Shown here: in pieces, positions 6,519-11,006 of the stretch
Numbering within the stretch: position 1 is the first letter of the stretch
Layout of the letters: each line of letters opens with the position of its first letter
Assembly: GCA_022447165.1 (NCBI GenBank)
Contig: JAKVBR010000046.1
Span: 1-11,006, forward strand
Origin: Phycisphaerales bacterium
Lineage (GTDB): Bacteria; Planctomycetota; Phycisphaerae; Phycisphaerales; SM1A02
DNA: 11,006 nucleotides
Direction of reading: 5' to 3'
The notes under the pieces: model-generated
Told to the model about the DNA's origin: nothing
Databases searched by the model: none
Seen by the model: only the letters and a program-made list of their open reading frames with translations
Program-made: the position numbers and the translations under genes

Positions 6519-6854
6519 TTATTGTCCTATGAGCAGTAATGCCGTGGTTGTGTCTTCAATAAACTCAAAAACTTGGTCGAGTCCCGTTGCAAGCATGGTT
6601 GACCAAATTGCATCTGAAATGTTACAGACAACCATTCGTTTGCCACGCGCTTGAAGTAACTTTTTGATCTCCACAAGAGCGCCAAGATTGGATGAATTGA
6701 GTTTCGTCACTTGCTGTAGATCGATGATGACGTTGAATTCAACTGCTTCATCACTTCGCAACTTGCTCAGAAGTGAATCAGTATCTTCTGAAAAGTCTGG
6801 CTCGTCATAGAGTTCCAGAATCAAAATCTCGTCTGACCATTGATTTAACGTCAT
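6519..6854 (-). CDS. STAS-domain protein, anti-anti-sigma factor type
   Basis: This 111-residue protein consists almost wholly of a STAS domain, the fold of anti-sigma-factor antagonists such as SpoIIAA. VIIDLQQVTKLNSSNLGALV at 42-61 matches the conserved phosphorylation loop, with S54 (or S55) in the position that partner kinases modify in SpoIIAA. Downstream, KRMVVCNIS at 72-80 and TGLDQVFEF at 90-98 are typical of the domain's second half. The usual loop aspartate before the serines is Asn53 here. No anti-sigma kinase, phosphatase or sigma factor gene is in the window, so the partner is unknown. It lies 32 nt after gyrA and directly abuts exbD, so it is probably co-transcribed with them. 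Start choice: ATG at 6854 has GAGG only 2 nt upstream, and an in-frame TGA lies close upstream. A role in gyrase function is not implied. Confidence 0.82.
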   Translation of the reverse strand: MTLNQWSDEILILELYDEPDFSEDTDSLLSKLRSDEAVEFNVIIDLQQVTKLNSSNLGALVEIKKLLQARGKRMVVCNISDAIWSTMLATGLDQVFEFIEDTTTALLLIGQ

Positions 6855-6886
6855 GCCCTCAGGATACTCGATTATGGTTCAGCGTG

Positions 6887-9511
6887 TTATTCGCTTGTTG
6901 TATTTTCTAATTGAGAGGTCTCGTCCATGCCTTCAACTTTCGCTGCAGCAATGAGACGGTCACCATCTTTCAAATTCACTACTCTTACGCCCTTGGTGTT
7001 TCGACCAATCGTGCTGATGTCACCGGCAGATATTCTTACAAGCATGCCATTGGCAGTGATGAACATCAAACTATCGTTGTCACGAACCGCGCGGATGTCT
7101 GCGACCCGGCCGTTTCGTTCATCCGTTTTGATGTCTCTTCTACCTTTTCCGCCTCTTGATTGTGCTCTTGTTGAGCCGTCTGAGCTTTGGACGAGATACT
7201 CCACCATTGGGGATCGTTTGCCGTAACCGTTTTCGGTCATTGTGAGTAGGGCAGCATCGTCTTCAGCAAGCACCATACCAACAACATAGTCACCTTCAGC
7301 AAGCGAGATGCCCCGTACACCTGCAGTAGTTCGTCCCATGAGACGAGCATCGTTCTCATCAAAGCGAATTGACATGCCATCAGCAGTTGCAATCAATAGG
7401 TGGTGACTTCCATTTGTTTTAATGACATCAACAAGTGCATCGCCATCGTTGAGTTTAATTGCATGGATGCCCGCCTTATTCACATTTCGATACTCTGAAA
7501 CCTGCGTTCGTTTGACTTTGCCATTGGCAGTAGCAAACACGAGCGAGTCGTCACAATTTTCAAAGTTATGAATATTTCTAAATGTGATGATGCCTTCGCC
7601 TTCTTTGAGGTTCAGCAAATTGACAATCGCTCTACCTCGACTTGTGCGCGTTGCCTCTGGAATTTGGTAAACCTTAATTTTGAAGACGCGTCCTGTGTCA
7701 GTAAAGCAGAGTAGGTCGTCATGGGTTGATGCAACAAAGATGTGCTCAATAAAGTCATCGTCTTTTGTTTCACCGCCCTTAATGCCGCGACCGCCTCGAC
7801 CCTGTTCCTTGAATGTGTCAATTGGGAGACGCTTGACATAGCCCTGGTGAGAAATCGTGACACAAACATCGTGCTCAGGAATGAGCGCCCCGAGGTCTAG
7901 ATTTTCTTCTTCGCCTTCTCCAAACGTGGTCAAGCGCTTTGCAGTGTATTTTGATTTAAGTTCTTCACAATCATCGCGAATGATGCCTAAGATTTTTGCT
8001 TCACTGCCAAGAATTGATTCATATTCATCAATCTTTTCTAAGAGTTCACCATACTCATTAGTCAATTTTTCGATTTCAAGACCAACGAGTTGGATGAGGC
8101 GTAGTGCGCCAATAGCATCTGCTTGAAGTTTTGAAAGGGAAACGCCATCTTTTGCCGCGTCGATGAGCCGGTCAGCAATAAATGTTGCGTATTCATGGTC
8201 TTTCGAAATGCAAAACTCACGCGCCATGAGTTTTTCAATTGCCTCTTCGCGAGTGCGGCATGCTCTGATCAGTGCAATCACTTCATCAATGTCGCACACG
8301 GCATAAATCAAACCCTCAAGACGGTGTGCAGCACGTCTTGCTTCCTTGAGCAAGTGTTCGGTCCGTCTTCGAATGACGTCGCGTCGATGGTCAACGAAAC
8401 AGTCAATCATCGCCCTGAGATTTAGTGTTTTTGGTCGTCCATTGACCAGTGCAATGTTGATGACCGAGACTGTAGATTGCAGTGGCGTATATTTATAAAG
8501 TTGTCTTTCGACGACTTCAGGGTCAGCACCACGCTTTAAGTAGACAACTATCCGCGTTCGCCACTTCTTGCCAGAGAAATTTTTTATGTCTGCAATGTCA
8601 GGAATGCGTCCATTTTTAGCAGCATCAACAATTTTTTCGATGAGGTTGTTCTGGACGATTTGATATGGGATTTCATCAATGACAATGGCTTCTCGTTTGC
8701 CGATTGTTTCATGGTGAACTTTACCGCGTACTTTAAGTTTGCCTCGACCAGAAGCGTATGCTTCATAAATGCCCTGTTTGCCAACGACAATACCGCCAGT
8801 TGGGAAATCAGGACCCGGAAGAATCTCTAGCAGTTCATTGAATTCAATCTCGGGCTTGTCTATGGTTGCGATGATGGCATCGCACACTTCGCCAACATTG
8901 TGTGGCGGAATTGAACATGACATGCCAACTGCAATGCCGCTCGAACCATTGACAAGTAGATTAGGGAACTTGCCAGGAAGAACCGTGGGTTCATTTCTCG
9001 TTTCGTCATAGTTTGGCTTGAAGTCGACAGTGTCAAGTTTGATGTCTTCAAGCATTGCGACTGCAGCATGCGTCATACGCGCTTCTGTGTATCGCATCGC
9101 GGCAGGAGGGTCGCCATCAATTGAGCCAAAGTTGCCTTGTTTGTCTACGAGCGTAACTCTTGTCTTCCAATCTTGACCCATGTTGACCAAGGTTGGGTAA
9201 ATGACAGACTCGCCGTGCGGGTGATAGTTACCTGAAGTATCACCAGCAATTTTTGCACACTTTCGGTGCTTTCGACCGGGCGACAGATTCAAGTCGTGCA
9301 TCGCGACAAGAATTCGACGCTGAGATGGTTTTAATCCATCACGAACATCAGGTAGCGCGCGGTCCATAATTGTAGACATTGCATAGGTGAGATAACTGTC
9401 ATGTAACTCACGTTCGATCAATTGGTCAACAACTGCACCAATGTTGTTTGGCGAACTATTTTCCGCTTTTACTTCCGCTTCGTTTTGTGGTTGTTCTTGT
9501 TCTTCGCTCAT
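6887..9511 (-). CDS. gyrA: DNA gyrase subunit A
   Basis: This 874-residue protein is the DNA-cleaving subunit of gyrase, which with GyrB introduces negative supercoils. The catalytic tyrosine is Y141 in AAMRYTEARM. The quinolone-pocket region reads GNYHPHGESVIYPTLV at 94-109. GSSGIAVGMSCSIPPHN at 189-205 and the conserved IDEIPYQ at 278-284 are also present. The C-terminal beta-pinwheel, about 540-860, carries the GyrA box QGRGGRG at 570-576, which marks gyrase rather than topoisomerase IV. Repeats such as FATANGKVKRT, IATADGMSIRF and FITANGMLVRI are pinwheel blades. The first 22 residues and the tail are acidic and probably disordered. S102 matches E. coli S83, but P106 replaces D87. The ATG at 9511 has no clear ribosome site. 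TTGACA at 9564-9559 and TACAAT at 9536-9531 lie upstream, 22 nt apart and so too far for a standard promoter. Confidence 0.98.
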   Translation of the reverse strand: MSEEQEQPQNEAEVKAENSSPNNIGAVVDQLIERELHDSYLTYAMSTIMDRALPDVRDGLKPSQRRILVAMHDLNLSPGRKHRKCAKIAGDTSGNYHPHGESVIYPTLVNMGQDWKTRVTLVDKQGNFGSIDGDPPAAMRYTEARMTHAAVAMLEDIKLDTVDFKPNYDETRNEPTVLPGKFPNLLVNGSSGIAVGMSCSIPPHNVGEVCDAIIATIDKPEIEFNELLEILPGPDFPTGGIVVGKQGIYEAYASGRGKLKVRGKVHHETIGKREAIVIDEIPYQIVQNNLIEKIVDAAKNGRIPDIADIKNFSGKKWRTRIVVYLKRGADPEVVERQLYKYTPLQSTVSVINIALVNGRPKTLNLRAMIDCFVDHRRDVIRRRTEHLLKEARRAAHRLEGLIYAVCDIDEVIALIRACRTREEAIEKLMAREFCISKDHEYATFIADRLIDAAKDGVSLSKLQADAIGALRLIQLVGLEIEKLTNEYGELLEKIDEYESILGSEAKILGIIRDDCEELKSKYTAKRLTTFGEGEEENLDLGALIPEHDVCVTISHQGYVKRLPIDTFKEQGRGGRGIKGGETKDDDFIEHIFVASTHDDLLCFTDTGRVFKIKVYQIPEATRTSRGRAIVNLLNLKEGEGIITFRNIHNFENCDDSLVFATANGKVKRTQVSEYRNVNKAGIHAIKLNDGDALVDVIKTNGSHHLLIATADGMSIRFDENDARLMGRTTAGVRGISLAEGDYVVGMVLAEDDAALLTMTENGYGKRSPMVEYLVQSSDGSTRAQSRGGKGRRDIKTDERNGRVADIRAVRDNDSLMFITANGMLVRISAGDISTIGRNTKGVRVVNLKDGDRLIAAAKVEGMDETSQLENTTSE

Positions 9512-9560
9512 GCCGGTTTGGTAGCATTGTATTGTACCTCACAAGCAGCATATTCGCATG

Positions 9561-10157
9561 TCAATTGACGTTCTGGGAGCACCTTAAGAGCAGTAAAATT
9601 TCACTATTTCCGCCCCCTTTTTTGCTCGATTTTTTGCCCTTAATTGGGGATGTCGTTTCACCCAAAATTTCGAGTCCTAATTCCAAGCAAGTGCTTCGGA
9701 CTCGCTCCATGACGTGTTCAATTGCGTCATCTGAAAGACCCTCTCCAACAGGCTCAATCTGTTTCTCTTCTTCACTGAGTTCATAGTGTGGTTTGACAAG
9801 GGAAATGATGGTTCCGCCATTGAGCCAACGCATCGCAGCAGGTAGCGCAACAGTTTGTTTGGTCCATCCCAAGTCAAGGACGACTAAATCAACGAGTTCG
9901 GGAGGATCAACATGCAACGCGTTTGTTCGTTCCATCGTGATGACGCGTTCGTCACTTCGCAGTTTCCAAGCAAAAGTTCCGTAGCCAGTGTCAACGGCAT
10001 ACAGTTTTTGAGCACCTCTCTGTAGCAGGCAGTCAGAGAATCCCCCAATGTTTGATCCAAGATCTGCGCAAATCAGCCCATTCACGTCGAATTCAAATGT
10101 ATCAAGTGCATGTTCAAGTTTGAGTCCCGCACGCGAAACATAAGGGGAATCAGACAC
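9561..10157 (-). CDS. TlyA-like rRNA 2'-O-methyltransferase (FtsJ fold) without S4 domain
   Basis: This protein of about 198 residues is a SAM-dependent RNA ribose methyltransferase of the TlyA/FtsJ type; TlyA itself methylates cytidines in 16S and 23S rRNA. Numbered from the GTG start, it shows the TlyA-type start SPYVSRAGLKLEHAL, SAM motif I ADLGSNIGGFSD at 31-42, YAVDTGYGTFAWKLR at 53-67 and MERTNAL at 75-81. The likely K-D-K-E tetrad is K13, D95 (VVLDLG), K122 (LVKPHYE) and E186 (NSEILLLL). TlyA normally has an S4 RNA-binding domain before this, and it is missing here. Start choice: GTG at 10157 falls 1 nt after the lpxI stop with a GGAG about 12 nt upstream. In-frame ATGs at 10196 and 10223 would overlap lpxI by 38 and 65 nt, and their added residues show no S4 features. 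A lysine/glycine-rich insert interrupts the usual SPIKGxKGN tail. Target RNA is uncertain. Confidence 0.82.
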   Translation of the reverse strand: MSDSPYVSRAGLKLEHALDTFEFDVNGLICADLGSNIGGFSDCLLQRGAQKLYAVDTGYGTFAWKLRSDERVITMERTNALHVDPPELVDLVVLDLGWTKQTVALPAAMRWLNGGTIISLVKPHYELSEEEKQIEPVGEGLSDDAIEHVMERVRSTCLELGLEILGETTSPIKGKKSSKKGGGNSEILLLLRCSQNVN

Positions 10158-10158
10158 G

Positions 10159-11001
10159 TTACGTCGCAACTCCAACAAGTGCGATGTTTGCAGCATTCGC
10201 TGCTTGAATGACTTCTGGAGCATCTAGCAAAATGACTCGCCCACTTCCAACTGCAATGCAACCACAACCAGCATCTGCACATTGTTTGATTGTTTCAACG
10301 CCAATGGATGGCACATCAGCTCTCATGTCGTGGCCATCTGCTGCTGTTTTGATCAGCGTCCAACCCCTTCGTTTACACAGTGTCCCTGCTCTTTGAATGA
10401 GCGCTGCGGTTCCTTCAATCGCTTCAACTGCGATGACGTCGCCTTCGCGAACAGCCATCGATTGACCAATGTGCAACCCAGCAGTCTTCGTGAGAAGGGG
10501 CCAGCCAAATGCAATATCGTTTTGCTGTTGCTCGCTAGGATGAACACTGCCTAGTATTTCAGGTCCTGCAAGGTGTTCCTTAATGTGCGTCGTTGAATCG
10601 ATGAGTGTCACTCCTGAATGGGCAAGTTCATCAGCAATGGCTGACAAAACAGTCGCATCACGACGGTCGTGACGCAGTGTTCGATACCAGAGTAACAGAC
10701 CTTTGGCATCTGGCATGATTCTAAACAGTCGCAAGGGGTCGTGCATGACTTGTTTGCCAACTCCACCCACCATGACCGCGTCTTCGACATTCCATTTTTT
10801 GAGTTGCCGAACCCATGAGCCAATTTTAGCGAGCCCAACTTTTTTAAATGAATCGCATTCACTTGGCAATTCAGGTCGAAACTGCTTGCTGAGCCCGACA
10901 CAGCAGACTTTATAACCTGCTTCTCTTGCACCTCGCGCAACAAGAATTGGGAGAATTCCATTACCTGCAATCATACCGATGATTTGTTGCTTGCCAGTCA
11001 T
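10159..11001 (-). CDS. lpxI: UDP-2,3-diacylglucosamine pyrophosphatase LpxI-like (DUF1009)
   Basis: This 280-residue protein matches LpxI, which hydrolyses UDP-2,3-diacylglucosamine to lipid X and UMP in lipid A synthesis in bacteria lacking LpxH. The N-terminal GMIAGNGILPILVARGAREAG at 9-29 (quoted for its AGNG-LP pattern) and MVGGVGKQ at 77-84 fit its first domain. In the C-terminal domain, HDMRADVPSIG at 224-234 carries the conserved D-x-R-x-D-x-P motif of the active site, followed by AGCGCIAVGSGRVILLD at 244-260. Length is normal for the family. The residues before the motif read KTAADGH where many relatives have a K-P-x-Q version, so this is a somewhat divergent member. The ATG at 11001 gives the usual LpxI start; only 5 nt lie upstream in the window. 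The gene sits directly before the methyltransferase gene, probably in one operon. It supports a lipid A-containing outer membrane. Confidence 0.9.
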   Translation of the reverse strand: MTGKQQIIGMIAGNGILPILVARGAREAGYKVCCVGLSKQFRPELPSECDSFKKVGLAKIGSWVRQLKKWNVEDAVMVGGVGKQVMHDPLRLFRIMPDAKGLLLWYRTLRHDRRDATVLSAIADELAHSGVTLIDSTTHIKEHLAGPEILGSVHPSEQQQNDIAFGWPLLTKTAGLHIGQSMAVREGDVIAVEAIEGTAALIQRAGTLCKRRGWTLIKTAADGHDMRADVPSIGVETIKQCADAGCGCIAVGSGRVILLDAPEVIQAANAANIALVGVAT

Positions 11002-11006
11002 AACGC

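Noticed and set aside
9448..9786. Open frame of 112 codons on the plus strand across the gyrA and methyltransferase gene junction
   Set aside because: It is antisense to the ends of two confident genes and has no recognisable protein features.
10608..10970. Open frame of 120 codons on the minus strand in another frame of lpxI
   Set aside because: It overlaps lpxI on the same strand out of frame, and the lpxI frame carries the conserved motifs.

Overview
The window looks like ordinary core chromosome from a diderm bacterium, most likely a Planctomycetota member of the Phycisphaerae type; the lineage is an inference. The clues are a ClpC-type chaperone next to outer-membrane genes (LpxI for lipid A, a LolD/LolC-like ABC exporter, an ExbD/TonB pair), a GyrA with the variant quinolone-pocket segment YHPHGESVIYP, and few strong Shine-Dalgarno sites. 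Base composition looks moderate in GC but was not computed. I see no mobile element, CRISPR array, tRNA or rRNA.

Left block, minus strand, read from right to left: a lolC-like permease (GTG start, 3153) overlaps a lolD-like ATPase by 8 nt. A 215-nt gap follows, and then the N-terminal 154 codons of clpC, which run off the left edge. Middle block, plus strand: a membrane-anchored family 2 glycosyltransferase and surE, joined by an ATGA overlap. The two blocks diverge from a 145-nt region that holds two perfect inverted repeats, one of them next to a TTGACA box.

Right block, minus strand, from the right edge: lpxI, a TlyA-like methyltransferase that probably starts 1 nt after the lpxI stop, gyrA (about 50 nt later), a STAS-domain protein (32 nt), exbD (0 nt) and a tonB-like gene (overlap). 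The tonB-like gene meets surE tail to tail with an 8-nt overlap. Spacing suggests that STAS, exbD and tonB are translated together, probably as part of the gyrA transcript.

Functionally the window covers protein quality control (ClpC), envelope building and export (LpxI, LolCD-like exporter, glycosyltransferase, ExbD/TonB), nucleotide salvage or stationary-phase survival (SurE), ribosome modification (TlyA-like) and DNA topology (GyrA). No clearly new system is visible. The points most worth a second look are the ExbD/TonB pair without ExbB behind a STAS gene, a LolC-like permease with an extra membrane hairpin and an enlarged outer domain, a TlyA-like enzyme without an S4 domain, and inverted repeats in the two regulatory gaps.
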